A stretch of DNA of 64,000 bases from Glaciimonas sp. (GTDB taxonomy: Bacteria > Pseudomonadota > Gammaproteobacteria > Burkholderiales > Burkholderiaceae_D): positions 248,001 to 312,000 of the forward strand of contig JABBOV010000012.1 of NCBI GenBank assembly GCA_012927625.1. Direction: 5' to 3'. Below are positions 17,084 to 25,498 of this stretch, piece by piece. The position numbers and the translations under genes are program-made. The notes beneath the pieces were generated by a model. That model was given only the letters and a program-made list of their open reading frames with translations. It had not been told where the DNA came from and did no database searches. The stretch's first letter is position 1. Every line of letters begins with the position of its first letter.

Positions 17084-17314
17084 CGGCAACGCGTACTTCG
17101 TGTGACCAGAGCGCCACATGCTGCGGGAGCGACGTTTTTTGCTCGCAGAAAGTGGGTTGCATCAGGTAAATCGCGCAAATCAGACCAGAGTTGTAACGAC
17201 GGATTTACCTGCTACGTGGGCACAGAGGAGTACCCACGCTAGGCTACACGAAGGCTGTGATCTGCCCTCGTTATTGACGCGCTATTGACGCCTTATTAAC
17301 AGGCTATTGACACG

Positions 17315-17851
17315 TTAGGCAGCACTGGCTTTGAGGTTAGGGAACCTTTTATCGATCACCTGATTCCATTTTGTCAGCTTTTCTTCGACTTGTTTCAGCA
17401 ACGCCGAAGCATCGCCTTCAATAGTGACTTTTTTGATGATGTCATCCTTGGCGATGCTGTTGACCACTTTCTGGTCTTCGCTGCCGACCACGACACCGAA
17501 CACGGTATGTTTGCCGTCGAGATGCGGTGTTGGGCCGTGGGTGATGAAAAACTGGCTGCCGTTTGAGGCTGGGCCGGAGTTTGCCATCGACAATATTCCG
17601 GCCTTGTCATGACGTAGTTCCTTGGAAAATTCATCTTCAAAATCATAACCGGGGCCACCCATGCCGCTTCCTTGCGGGCAACCGCCCTGGATCATGAAGT
17701 TGTCAATGACGCGATGAAACTTGAGCCCATCGTAGTATCCACGGCTAGCGAGGTTGACGAAGCTGGCAACCGTAACCGGTGTCTGATCGGCAAAAAGGGT
17801 GATATTGATGGTGCCCTTGCTGGTTTCCATGATGGCTTTTAATGTAGTCAT
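17315..17851 (-). CDS. ppiB: Peptidyl-prolyl cis-trans isomerase, cyclophilin type
   Basis: A 178-residue cytoplasmic-type cyclophilin that catalyses proline isomerisation during folding. Visible are the conserved core [19 protein letters not shown], then [31 protein letters not shown] and the C-terminal segment. There is no signal peptide, so it is PpiB-like rather than periplasmic PpiA. It extends about 15 residues beyond typical PpiB with a basic tail ([11 protein letters not shown]). The gene stands alone, with GC-rich repeats on its upstream side. Confidence 0.95.
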   Translation of the reverse strand: MTTLKAIMETSKGTINITLFADQTPVTVASFVNLASRGYYDGLKFHRVIDNFMIQGGCPQGSGMGGPGYDFEDEFSKELRHDKAGILSMANSGPASNGSQFFITHGPTPHLDGKHTVFGVVVGSEDQKVVNSIAKDDIIKKVTIEGDASALLKQVEEKLTKWNQVIDKRFPNLKASAA

Positions 17852-17969
17852 TTTTTCTCTTTCTGTGTTGTTGGTTGGGTTATTGATGGGGTAAAAATAA
17901 TAGGGACAGTTCAGGTTATCAGCACTACTTTGTGCCCTGCCCTCTATTATTCCTTATTTATCGTCCCGG

Positions 17970-18064
17970 TACGGTAGGTTGGCTGCAAAGCCCACATTTG
18001 GAACATGCAGATATCGCTCGCGCATATTGGGCTTCGCAAGCACAGCACCAATCCACCGATTGAC
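17970..18064. repeat. REP-like palindromic unit, degraded
   Basis: GGTAGGTTGGCTGCAAAGCC near 17971 and ATTGGGCTTCGCAAGCACAG near 18025 resemble the widespread GGTTGGGCTTCGCAAGCCCAA type of palindrome in two imperfect copies facing each other. It lies between the ppiB promoter side and the end of the OsmC gene. Confidence 0.4.
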
Positions 18065-18089
18065 CTATAGCCCAACGATCACGGCTTGT

Positions 18090-18518
18090 TCAAGACTCCA
18101 ATCGTGCATCCATCGTAATGTTTGTTTTCAACAGCTTGGATACCGGACAACCGATTTTGGCCTTGTTTGCAATTTCCTCAAACTTGGCTTTGTCCGCACC
18201 AGGAATTTTTGCCACTACAGTGAGATGACTGGCAGTAATTTCAAAGCCATCTCCTACCTTCTCCAGCGTCACATCAGCATGTGTCTCGATCTTTTCCGGC
18301 GTTAAGCCAGCCTCTCCGAGCATTAAGGACAGCGCCATCGAAAAACAACCGGCATGCGCAGCCCCAATCAGCTCCTCTGGATTAGTACCCTTGCCGTTTT
18401 CAAACCTTGCCTTAAAACCATACGGTGCTTCATTAAGAACTCCAGTTTCGGTGGAAATAGTCCCGCCGCCATCCTTGATGCCGCCCTTCCAAACCGCCCA
18501 TGCTTTCTTGATCATCAT
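18090..18518 (-). CDS. osmC: OsmC-family peroxiredoxin
   Basis: A 142-residue thiol peroxidase of the OsmC/Ohr superfamily. The two reactive cysteines are seen in AAHAGCFSMAL and IGCPVSKLLK, and NPEELIGAAHAGC is characteristic of the OsmC branch. It reduces organic hydroperoxides in the cytoplasm. The ribosome site AAGGAG precedes tandem ATGs. Single gene, leftward, apparently intact. Confidence 0.95.
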   Translation of the reverse strand: MMIKKAWAVWKGGIKDGGGTISTETGVLNEAPYGFKARFENGKGTNPEELIGAAHAGCFSMALSLMLGEAGLTPEKIETHADVTLEKVGDGFEITASHLTVVAKIPGADKAKFEEIANKAKIGCPVSKLLKTNITMDARLES

Positions 18519-19066
18519 AGCTCCTTAGTGTTGAGAAAAAAGGGTGCTACTTTTGCAGAACCCGCCTGTAAGACAACCGCCGCGACGAGAAATTGCAAAA
18601 ATAACAGTTCATCCTATGCAAATTTGGCGGCTCCGCGCAACTTGCAGTTCGCCGAACTTTGTGGTGGCACAAGTCAACAGCAGAATTGCGCTGACCGGCG
18701 TGGCGGTGACGCTTTCGCTCGACTTGTTCACGCTTTCAAGCAGACCCTTGCGCGGTTTCAACGCCGAAGATAAATCGGGCAATAGAAATCACAATCAGCA
18801 ATGCTGGAATGATTAATAAACCCTGGTTTTACCTACGTTCGCTGCTTTTGCTGCTTTCGTTTTAAGCCGCGTCTGATATCAATCTCTCGCCACAAAGGGC
18901 TAGTAAAATGCTTGGATTTCTCGATGGCAAGGTAAAGCTGATGCATCCACGGGTAACAAATTAGAACCGTAGACGCGGCGCGCCATCGGTATCGGTATAC
19001 CATGGGCGACTTGCCTTGGATCAAGTGATCTGTACATGTCTATTTCCATCTAAAAACAAGACCATC
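18519..19066. other. Gene-free stretch with possible coding remnants
   Basis: No frame in this 550-base stretch has convincing coding character. On the minus strand near 18740-18830 a hydrophobic sequence (LLIIPALLIVISIARFIFG) is encoded without a start codon and is followed in another frame by KPRKGLLESVNKSSES-type sequence. This could be a decayed membrane-protein gene, but no family is recognised. The last bases hold the upstream region of the DUF2189 gene. Confidence 0.35.
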
Positions 19067-19879
19067 ATGCCAACCATCTTTCCGATCCAAGCCCCCGCCG
19101 TGCGTGCTATACCGCTGTTGCGGCCTCTGCAATGGCTGCTTCTGGGCTGGCGCGACATTGCGCGTTGCCCGCTTCTCAGCATGGCGCATGGTTTGGCCGT
19201 TACACTATTCGGCGCGCTATTGATTGCCATTGCACACGACAGGTTCTGGTTACTGGCCGGTGCTTTTTCCGGTTTTTTATTGGTGGCGCCAGTGCTGGCG
19301 AGCGGGCTATATGCGCTCAGTCGTGCGCTGGAACGCGGCGAACCGGCCAACGTCCAATGTGTGCTGCGCACCTGGTTGCAATGGCGTACGCCTGACGATG
19401 TGCCCGATACCAGGCTGGTGCGTTTTGGCTTATTGCTGGCGCTGGCGGGAACCGGATGGGTCATGACCTCGGCTGCATTGGTGATTTCGTTTGCGCCACA
19501 GCCCATAGCCAACCCAATGGCGTTTGTGTATTTAGTGGTGCTGGCTCCCGACAATTATTTATTTACACTATGGCTGGCACTCGGCGGCGTCATGGCAGCA
19601 CCTGTTTTCGCCTCTAGCGTGGTAACCATGCCGCTGCTGCTAGACCGGAAAATCAGCGTGATGGATGCCGTCTTCACCAGTTGGAGAGTGATTCTGGCCA
19701 ATCCCGCCCCGATGGCATTATGGGCCGGGCTGATCATGGGTTTTACCTTGCTCGGACTGGCGTCGCTGTTGCTCGGCCTGATTCTGCTCATTCCCCTGCT
19801 AGGCCACGCCAGTTGGCACGCTTATCGCGACTTGGTGGAAGCTGCCGTCCCTGATATCAACAATGGAGAGCACTCTTGA
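19067..19879 (+). CDS. DUF2189 integral membrane protein
   Basis: A 270-residue inner-membrane protein with six hydrophobic segments. It starts MPTIFPIQAPAVRAIPLLRP and has the DUF2189-type first loop (LLLGWRDIARCPLLSMAHGL), followed by APVLASGLYALSRALERGE. Proteins of this family are often encoded with cytochrome oxidase genes in proteobacteria, though none is nearby here. The start was set at 19067; 17 upstream codons are unlikely. The stop overlaps the TTG start of the next gene. Confidence 0.85.
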   Translation: MPTIFPIQAPAVRAIPLLRPLQWLLLGWRDIARCPLLSMAHGLAVTLFGALLIAIAHDRFWLLAGAFSGFLLVAPVLASGLYALSRALERGEPANVQCVLRTWLQWRTPDDVPDTRLVRFGLLLALAGTGWVMTSAALVISFAPQPIANPMAFVYLVVLAPDNYLFTLWLALGGVMAAPVFASSVVTMPLLLDRKISVMDAVFTSWRVILANPAPMALWAGLIMGFTLLGLASLLLGLILLIPLLGHASWHAYRDLVEAAVPDINNGEHS

Positions 19880-20100
19880 CCGGTACCGTATTTGGCTTCA
19901 CAGAAGCCCAGATCGCCAATTTTGGCCTGACCTTTGGCGTGGGTGCGTTTATGCTCTACATGCTGTTCATAATCGGCCAGCTTGCATGGCAAGCCAAGGC
20001 CGGACGCTTTGGTACTTTTGTGTTATTTCTTGGGCTGGCGTTTGGAATGGTGGGCTTCGTCGCCAAATACATTATTCAATGGACACTCGGCATCAAATAA
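19876..20100 (+). CDS. DUF2788 small membrane protein
   Basis: A 74-residue protein with two membrane segments, FGLTFGVGAFMLYMLFIIGQL and FVLFLGLAFGMVGFVAKYII, separated by a short basic loop. This is the DUF2788 layout seen in betaproteobacteria. It begins at TTG with GGAG upstream and overlaps the DUF2189 stop (TTGA), so the two are coupled. Function unknown. Confidence 0.85.
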   Translation: MTGTVFGFTEAQIANFGLTFGVGAFMLYMLFIIGQLAWQAKAGRFGTFVLFLGLAFGMVGFVAKYIIQWTLGIK

Positions 20101-20126
20101 TGCGTAGCGCAGGGGGCAATAAGGTT

Positions 20127-20252
20127 AAAGCCGTAAAGTGCCATTTCACAGCAAGTAAAATCAATATACATTAACGTGTATTTTTAAAAAATTTATACAT
20201 ACCTGCGTGAACATATGTGTTTTATCTTATACCCCCAACATTTTTAAAATTT
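20127..20252 (+). repeat. Dispersed repeat, mainly AT-rich part
   Basis: Short diverged core (AAGCCGTAAAGTGCCATTTC) then ATATACATTAACGTGTATTT, ACCTGCGTGAACATATGTG, CTTATACCCCC and TTTTTAAAAT, matching the second module of the family. Confidence 0.65.
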
Positions 20253-20365
20253 TTCAGATGTAATGACAGCAATTTCGGCGGCGCTTCGATTATCATAGGC
20301 GGCGATTGCAAATAACCGACGAAATTGCACCTTGCGCACTATAACCAACCGATTATTCACACGCC

Positions 20366-20611
20366 ATGGATGACTTAAATACCCTTGGATCTTTAGGCCT
20401 GACACTGCCCAGTCCGGCATACCTGTTGGGCGCAATCGTCTTTGGCATCATCGGCATTGCTGCATATCGGTATGGGAAAAAAACCTCTAGCAGCACTCCC
20501 AAGTGGATCGGAATCGGTCTGATGCTGTATCCGTATGGCGTCTCGCAGACTTGGCTACTGTATGTAATTGGTGTTGGCCTGTGTGCGGCGCTGTACTTTT
20601 TTCACGAATAA
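20366..20611 (+). CDS. Conserved small membrane protein
   Basis: An 81-residue protein with three hydrophobic segments: AYLLGAIVFGIIGIAAYRYG, KWIGIGLMLYPYGVS and LLYVIGVGLCAALYFF. It is of the type commonly annotated as a conserved hypothetical protein in proteobacteria. It starts at ATG 20366 and has no obvious operon partner. Function unknown. Confidence 0.72.
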   Translation: MDDLNTLGSLGLTLPSPAYLLGAIVFGIIGIAAYRYGKKTSSSTPKWIGIGLMLYPYGVSQTWLLYVIGVGLCAALYFFHE

Positions 20612-20819
20612 ACCTTCTCGACAGAACAGTTGCTTGCCTTGTAAAGAACGGCATTTAAAACCCAAAGACACTGCTGCGAAATGTTGCGCTTCGCAAACCC
20701 AGACTGAACGGCGATCTTGTGCGCGTAACAAGCACCGCAAGGCAGGCTCCCGCCGTCTATTGCTTTTCGCTTGGCCTGTCCCATCTATCACTGGCTCACC
20801 AGGCCGGGAGGGAATCAGC

Positions 20820-20861
20820 ATGGATACGGTAATGAACAACATAAAACGTCGAGCCGTGTAA
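20820..20861 (+). CDS. Possible 13-codon leader peptide of mtfA
   Basis: ATG 20820 follows a GGGAGGGAATC ribosome site and encodes MDTVMNNIKRRAV, ending in TAATG so that its stop overlaps the mtfA ATG. mtfA itself lacks a good ribosome site, so translation of this short frame may feed ribosomes into it. Confidence 0.45.
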   Translation: MDTVMNNIKRRAV

Positions 20862-21673
20862 TGGCCCTCATCCTGCTGATGGCGCTGTTGATGCTCGGGG
20901 TCGGGCTGCTGTTCTGGCTGCCAAAATATCGCTTGCAGCGCGCCATCGCGCGCCCCTTCCCGCGTCGTTACGCGAAAATTCTGCGTAAGAATGTGCCGGT
21001 GTACGCCAGAATGCCGGCCGATCTTCAACTGCAGTTAAAGCACCTGATCCAACAATTTCTGCATCAAAAAAAATTTGTCGGATGCGATGGCTTGACCATC
21101 ACGGATGAAATCAAACTCACAATTGCCGGCAAGGCATGCCTATTGCTGCTCAACCGTGTCACGCTGGTGTATCCCGCGCTCTCTTTCGTGCTGGTGTATC
21201 CAACGGCGTTCGTGGTGCGGCATGCCGAGGTCGCTGCCGGCGGACTGGTTACGCATCGCAATCAGGTCTTGCTGGGCGAATCCTGGAGCGATGATCGCGT
21301 GATCCTGGCATGGGATCATGTCAGGCGCAGCAACGCTGAAAATGACCCGGGCCACGATGTGGTGCTACATGAATTCGCGCATCAACTCGATAGCGAATCC
21401 GGCAGCACGAATGGCGCGCCGTATCTGATGAGCAAAGCGCGTTATGCACGTTGGTCATCAATTTTTTCGGAGGAATTTGCGCTGCTGCAGGAGGCTGCAC
21501 AGCATCATTCTTTGAGCGTCATCGATCACTATGGAGCAACCAATCCTGCAGAATTTTTTGCTGTAGCGACGGAGGCTTTTTTTGAAAAATCCGTGGCGTT
21601 GGGCCAAGAGCACCCGGTTCTATTTAATGCTCTCAAAGAGTATTACTGCGTTGACCCGCGTGAATGGCGTTGA
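20861..21673 (+). CDS. mtfA: Zinc-dependent peptidase, MtfA family
   Basis: A 270-residue protein with one N-terminal membrane segment (LILLMALLMLGVGLLFWL) and the metallopeptidase site HEFAHQLD, followed by a downstream glutamate in the NPAEFFAVATEAFFEK segment typical of MtfA. The E. coli relative titrates the repressor Mlc and so influences glucose PTS expression; whether that partner exists here is unknown. The membrane anchor differs from soluble E. coli MtfA but is common in betaproteobacterial versions. The start at 20861 overlaps the short leader frame. Confidence 0.9.
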   Translation: MALILLMALLMLGVGLLFWLPKYRLQRAIARPFPRRYAKILRKNVPVYARMPADLQLQLKHLIQQFLHQKKFVGCDGLTITDEIKLTIAGKACLLLLNRVTLVYPALSFVLVYPTAFVVRHAEVAAGGLVTHRNQVLLGESWSDDRVILAWDHVRRSNAENDPGHDVVLHEFAHQLDSESGSTNGAPYLMSKARYARWSSIFSEEFALLQEAAQHHSLSVIDHYGATNPAEFFAVATEAFFEKSVALGQEHPVLFNALKEYYCVDPREWR

Positions 21674-21778
21674 CAATGGGCCGCACTAACGGTTTTTCGA
21701 TTAATTTAATTTGTTCACGGCTTGTGCCCGCAACAACACATTAGCGAATATGGTGCTTCACTACCAGCGCTCGGTGTA

Positions 21779-23539
21779 TTAGCAGATTGTTTCCTGTGTT
21801 GCCGTCAGCCATTGCACCAGCGCTGCGGCCGCCAACGGCTTGCTGAACAAATACCCCTGGCCCTTGTCGCATTTGAGTTGACGCACCACTGCCGCCTGAG
21901 CCTGCGTTTCGATCCCTTCTGCGACGGTGTCCATGCCAAGGCTGCGCGCCACCTTGACGGTCGCCTCAATAAGTATCCGGTGATGATGGCTAGTGTCGCC
22001 TTGGCTGACGAATGAGCGGTCGATCTTAACTGTATCGACCGGCAAGAGGTGCAGACTTGCTAAAGAAGAATAACCAGTACCGAAATCATCGAGCGCCAGC
22101 TTGATGCCGAGTGCTTTCAACTCGTGCAGGCGCGCCTGAACCTGCTGATCCTGCGCAGCCAGGCTTTCAGTCACTTCCAGTTGCAAATGTTGCGCATGCA
22201 TGCCGCTGGACTGTAGAATTTTTATCACCGTATCGATCCATCCGGGCTGGGCCAACTGGGCACGAGACAAGTTCACGGCCAGCAGGCGCGGTGCGATGGC
22301 ACCCAGTTCCGATTGCCACTGGACAAAATCGCTGCACGCTTTCGAAAGCACGAAATCTCCCACCGCGCCTATCAGGCCACACTCCTCAGCAATCTGGATA
22401 AATTCCAGTGGGGAGACAACGCCATGTATCGGGTGCTGCCAGCGTACCAACGCTTCGACGCCAACCGAATGATCAATGCGGCCTTCTTTAAGCAGCCCCA
22501 CAACCGGCTGGTACAGAACGAACAACTGGTTCTCTTGTAACGCACGGCGCAAATCACACTCAATATCACCGCGGCGAGCGGCCAGCTCCCGCATTGACGC
22601 CTCAAACAGGGTGTAGCGTCCTCCACCGTCTCGCTTGGCTTGCGCCATCGCGATGCTCGCATCGCGCAAGACAGCATCAGCGTCGCCCGACGCTTCAGCG
22701 CCCAGAACGATTCCCATACTGACTTTGCAGCTAATCTCATGCCCGGAAATCCGGTACGGCTTGCCAATTGCTTCCAACAGGCGCCGCGCAACACTCTCGA
22801 CTCCACCTGGACGGCGCATGCCGTCGAGTACAACCACGAACTCGTCGCCGCCGATGCGTGCCGCCATCTGGCTCGGACTGGATGCGAGCGCAGTGTGGTT
22901 GCTGGGCGGCCTCAGGGCGGCGCGCATGCGCTCGGCCATCTCGGTAAGCAACTGGTCTCCTGCCGCATTTCCCAGCGTGTCGTTGATCTGCCTGAAACGG
23001 TCGAAATTCATGAATAACACGGCAAACTCGCCGTGTGCGGCGGCATTTGGACGTGCCATCATGAACCCGATCTGCTCTTGTACCGCCCGTCGGTTCGGCA
23101 TTTGCGTCAACGCATCGGTGCGCGCAGCGCTGTTCAGGCGGCGTGCCAACGTTTCCTGTTCCCGCTGCATTTCAAAGGTGGCGTCACCGAGCACCGCCAT
23201 GAGTCGGTTAGCATCGAGTTTCAGCAGACTGATCGAGAGGAACTGCGGCCCCGACTCAATAGCGGCGATAGCGCCCAGATCCACCCGCAAGGATTCACAG
23301 ATTACGCCGGTAGGTGCTGCGAAGTGGGTTGCCATCGAGCACAATAGTGGCGCAACGGTTGCAAGCACGTAAAACAGATTTTCGAGATTGCCGTCTTTGG
23401 CTAGCGGAATCAGCAAGCTGGCGGACATCGGATTAAGCATCTCAATGGTTCCATCCAGTCTGATCTGCACCAGTCCGATGGGTGCGCGGTACAGGAACTG
23501 GATCAGCGCTTCGTACGCATTGTCTGTGTCAGGCTGCAT
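21779..23539 (-). CDS. PAS-GGDEF-EAL c-di-GMP enzyme
   Basis: A 586-residue cytoplasmic protein. An N-terminal PAS-like domain (about 10-125) is closely related to that of the gene upstream. A GGDEF domain follows with intact GGDEF (230-234) but no RxxD inhibition site before it. The C-terminal EAL domain has VEALVRWQHP, NLSRAQL, EVTES, DDFGTGYSS, KIDRSF, VAEGIET and QGYLFSKP, all the residues expected of an active c-di-GMP phosphodiesterase. The start at 23539 has GGGGG upstream and overlaps the preceding gene by 11 bases. It is the third gene of the leftward PYP-like/c-di-GMP operon and could both make and break c-di-GMP. Confidence 0.93.
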   Translation of the reverse strand: MQPDTDNAYEALIQFLYRAPIGLVQIRLDGTIEMLNPMSASLLIPLAKDGNLENLFYVLATVAPLLCSMATHFAAPTGVICESLRVDLGAIAAIESGPQFLSISLLKLDANRLMAVLGDATFEMQREQETLARRLNSAARTDALTQMPNRRAVQEQIGFMMARPNAAAHGEFAVLFMNFDRFRQINDTLGNAAGDQLLTEMAERMRAALRPPSNHTALASSPSQMAARIGGDEFVVVLDGMRRPGGVESVARRLLEAIGKPYRISGHEISCKVSMGIVLGAEASGDADAVLRDASIAMAQAKRDGGGRYTLFEASMRELAARRGDIECDLRRALQENQLFVLYQPVVGLLKEGRIDHSVGVEALVRWQHPIHGVVSPLEFIQIAEECGLIGAVGDFVLSKACSDFVQWQSELGAIAPRLLAVNLSRAQLAQPGWIDTVIKILQSSGMHAQHLQLEVTESLAAQDQQVQARLHELKALGIKLALDDFGTGYSSLASLHLLPVDTVKIDRSFVSQGDTSHHHRILIEATVKVARSLGMDTVAEGIETQAQAAVVRQLKCDKGQGYLFSKPLAAAALVQWLTATQETIC

Positions 23540-24896
23540 TGGTGCCCCCTTTAAGATGATCCTTATACGTTGGGCAATCGGGCGTCCAGCAATCAACTCG
23601 ATTGCGCCCGCGTGCCTTAGCAGCATACAGTGCCTGATCGGCCCGCTGCATTAAATTGTCCAGCCGACCTAAGCGGTCGTCCATTGCGGCCACGCCGGCA
23701 CTGACCGTGTAGCGGATCGACTCGCCGTTCACCATGACCGACGCCGCTTCCACTAGTGTTCGCAAGCGGTTCGCTAGCTCCGCCGCGTCGGCAAGATCTG
23801 TGGACGGCAGTAACACGGCAAACTCCTCACCGCCCACGCGCGCGACGACGTCGACGTCTCTGAAAGTGGCGCTTAATGCCGCCGCCAGATGACGCAGCAC
23901 GGCGTCGCCGGACGGGTGACCGAAACAGTCATTGACGGCCTTGAAATGGTCAGCGTCGAACATGATCATCGCGGTCGGCCGGGTTGACTGTTTACTGCGT
24001 TCTAGCTCCAGCTCCGCTGCTTCAAAGAAGGCGCGTCGGTTAGCTAAGCCGGTCAGGTAGTCGCTATAGGCCGCCTTGCGCTGCCTTTCGCTGGCTTCTC
24101 GCTGGTCGCTGATGTCGCGAATGATCAGACAGTAGGCGGGATCGCGTAACTCGCTGTAGCCACCGACGTCCGGTGGTTGATCACGGTTTCGTAGCGGCGA
24201 GATCATTGCGCTGCCCCAAAACTCAGTACCGTCGGCGCGCTGGCGAATGCCTTCGTCGAGGCTCCAGCCATTCTCGTCAGCTTCGCGCAATTGGTTCAGA
24301 AGGTGTTCTCGCCTGTCTGGTTTGGACGGGTAGAAAATGGAATAGGGCTGCCCGAGTAGCGCTTCCGAATCGAAACCCGTCACGCGGCCGATACTCTCAT
24401 TCCAGGCCTCGACCCGACCAAGCTGATCAAGGGTAACCATGGCGTAATCTGTCATTCTGGTGTGAATGGTGTTGAGCCACGCGTCGGTCTGTTTGAGCTC
24501 GCGTTCGCACCGTAGATGCTGGGTGACGTCGCTAAGCACGGCCATCAAGCGTGATTCGTCAAGCTTGATTATGCTCAACGAAAAAACTTTGGACGCGTAC
24601 TTGTCTTGGATGCCGGCGTTCAGATGAATATACATGGCGTCACAGATGACGCCTTGGGCTGGGGAAAAATCGGCGCACAGATAGCGCAGGGCGGGCGCCA
24701 CGCTTTCCAGCGCGGTAAATAAATTGTTGAGATTGCCGTCGCGGGAGAGCGGCATCAACAATTGCGCCGAGATCGGATTGATCATGCCGATCGTGCCATC
24801 CAGAGCCACTTGTACCAAGCCGACAGGCGCCAAGTAAAGAAACTGGATCAGCGCTTCATGCTCGTTGCTGATCTCGGGTGAGCTCGGGTGAATCAC
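23529..24896 (-). CDS. PAS-PAS-GGDEF diguanylate cyclase
   Basis: A 455-residue cytoplasmic protein. The first PAS-like domain (about 12-130) has the same layout as the one in the downstream protein; it includes an SVAP motif where PYP has VAPC, so the chromophore Cys is not present. A second ordinary PAS (about 145-265, with the motifs GRVEAWNESIGRVTGF and DGTEFWGSAMISP) is followed by GGDEF with the active variant GGEEF (355-359) and an RxxD inhibition site (RDVD, 346-349). It should synthesise c-di-GMP with product feedback. The start is GTG, overlapping the stop of the PYP-like gene by 4 bases (GTGA), so the two are made together. Confidence 0.93.
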   Translation of the reverse strand: MIHPSSPEISNEHEALIQFLYLAPVGLVQVALDGTIGMINPISAQLLMPLSRDGNLNNLFTALESVAPALRYLCADFSPAQGVICDAMYIHLNAGIQDKYASKVFSLSIIKLDESRLMAVLSDVTQHLRCERELKQTDAWLNTIHTRMTDYAMVTLDQLGRVEAWNESIGRVTGFDSEALLGQPYSIFYPSKPDRREHLLNQLREADENGWSLDEGIRQRADGTEFWGSAMISPLRNRDQPPDVGGYSELRDPAYCLIIRDISDQREASERQRKAAYSDYLTGLANRRAFFEAAELELERSKQSTRPTAMIMFDADHFKAVNDCFGHPSGDAVLRHLAAALSATFRDVDVVARVGGEEFAVLLPSTDLADAAELANRLRTLVEAASVMVNGESIRYTVSAGVAAMDDRLGRLDNLMQRADQALYAAKARGRNRVDCWTPDCPTYKDHLKGGTNAA

Positions 24897-25285
24897 GACC
24901 GACGATTGACAAGTAGGTAGCGAATCGCAGCCCGTGGCGCAGCTAGCAGGCGTAGCGCAACCTTGACCGGGCGCATGCGCAACGTCAGTACATAATCAAT
25001 AGTCACATCAAGTGCGGTGCCTGTTTCAACGGCGTCTTCAAAACGTTGGGCCACAAGAAAGTTATTCATGCAGGGGGCGACCACCGTAAATAACGGATGC
25101 CCGAGCACCCGTTGTGACGTCAGTCCAGCGGCTTTCGACTCGAACTCGTTGTAGAGTCGGACCACGGTTTTACTGTCGAAACCGATCACTCCAAAATCGA
25201 GCTGATCGAGGCCGTCTGCATTGAGCGTTTCAAGCCGGTCATTGAGGTCGGGCTGGTCGAATGAAATGGAAATTAGATCAATCAT
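24893..25285 (-). CDS. Divergent photoactive-yellow-protein-like PAS protein
   Basis: A 130-residue single-domain PAS protein that aligns with PYP end to end. LDQLDFGVIGFDS matches [21 protein letters not shown] matches KYNAAEG, and LFTVVAPC matches FFRDVAPC. Relative to Halorhodospira PYP it keeps the chromophore Tyr42 and Glu46 equivalents (Y45, E49), the attachment Cys69 (C72), Tyr94 and Met100. It lacks Thr50 (Ala) and Arg52 (Leu), and Phe96 is Leu. Whether it binds p-coumarate is therefore open. AGGAG lies upstream of the ATG. First gene of the leftward operon with two c-di-GMP enzymes, divergent from the lyase gene. Confidence 0.82.
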   Translation of the reverse strand: MIDLISISFDQPDLNDRLETLNADGLDQLDFGVIGFDSKTVVRLYNEFESKAAGLTSQRVLGHPLFTVVAPCMNNFLVAQRFEDAVETGTALDVTIDYVLTLRMRPVKVALRLLAAPRAAIRYLLVNRRS

Positions 25286-25370
25286 GGATGAGGCTCCTAG
25301 GTAATAAAACCAGCTTCAAACGCCGCCCTAACATTATCAGGAATTCACGGAATTTTATTGCTAATTGGAA

Positions 25371-25388
25371 ATTTATGTTGACATAAAT
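25371..25388. promoter_or_regulatory. Perfect dyad between the PYP-like and lyase genes
   Basis: ATTTATGT-TG-ACATAAAT, a perfect 8-bp inverted repeat in the 213-base divergent promoter region. It contains TTGACA (25378-25383), which could also serve as a -35 box for the rightward genes. Confidence 0.5.
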
Positions 25389-25405
25389 CCTTGATCGCGT
25401 CAATG

Positions 25406-25422
25406 TTTGTCCACGACAAATA
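25406..25422. promoter_or_regulatory. Shared operator candidate upstream of the lyase
   Basis: TTTGTCCACGACAAATA, an inverted repeat TTTGTC-N3-GACAAA extended by TA. The same arrangement (TTTGTCATGGACAAATA) occurs upstream of pyp at 27082. It lies 77 bases before the lyase start. Confidence 0.6.
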
Positions 25423-25498
25423 TGCGAATACTCGTATAAATTTGCTCCATCCGTCAGCACTACCGACTTTTTCTACCCTCACTCTGCTATTTAAATAC

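Noticed and set aside
18544-18816. Rightward 90-codon frame upstream of the DUF2189 gene
   Set aside because: Composition looks like a random frame, no ribosome site, no recognisable motif.
20602-20784. Leftward 60-codon frame starting MGQAKRKAIDGG
   Set aside because: Overlaps the small membrane gene end and the mtfA leader region, lacks support for a full domain, and the similarity of the first residues to known small proteins is too short.
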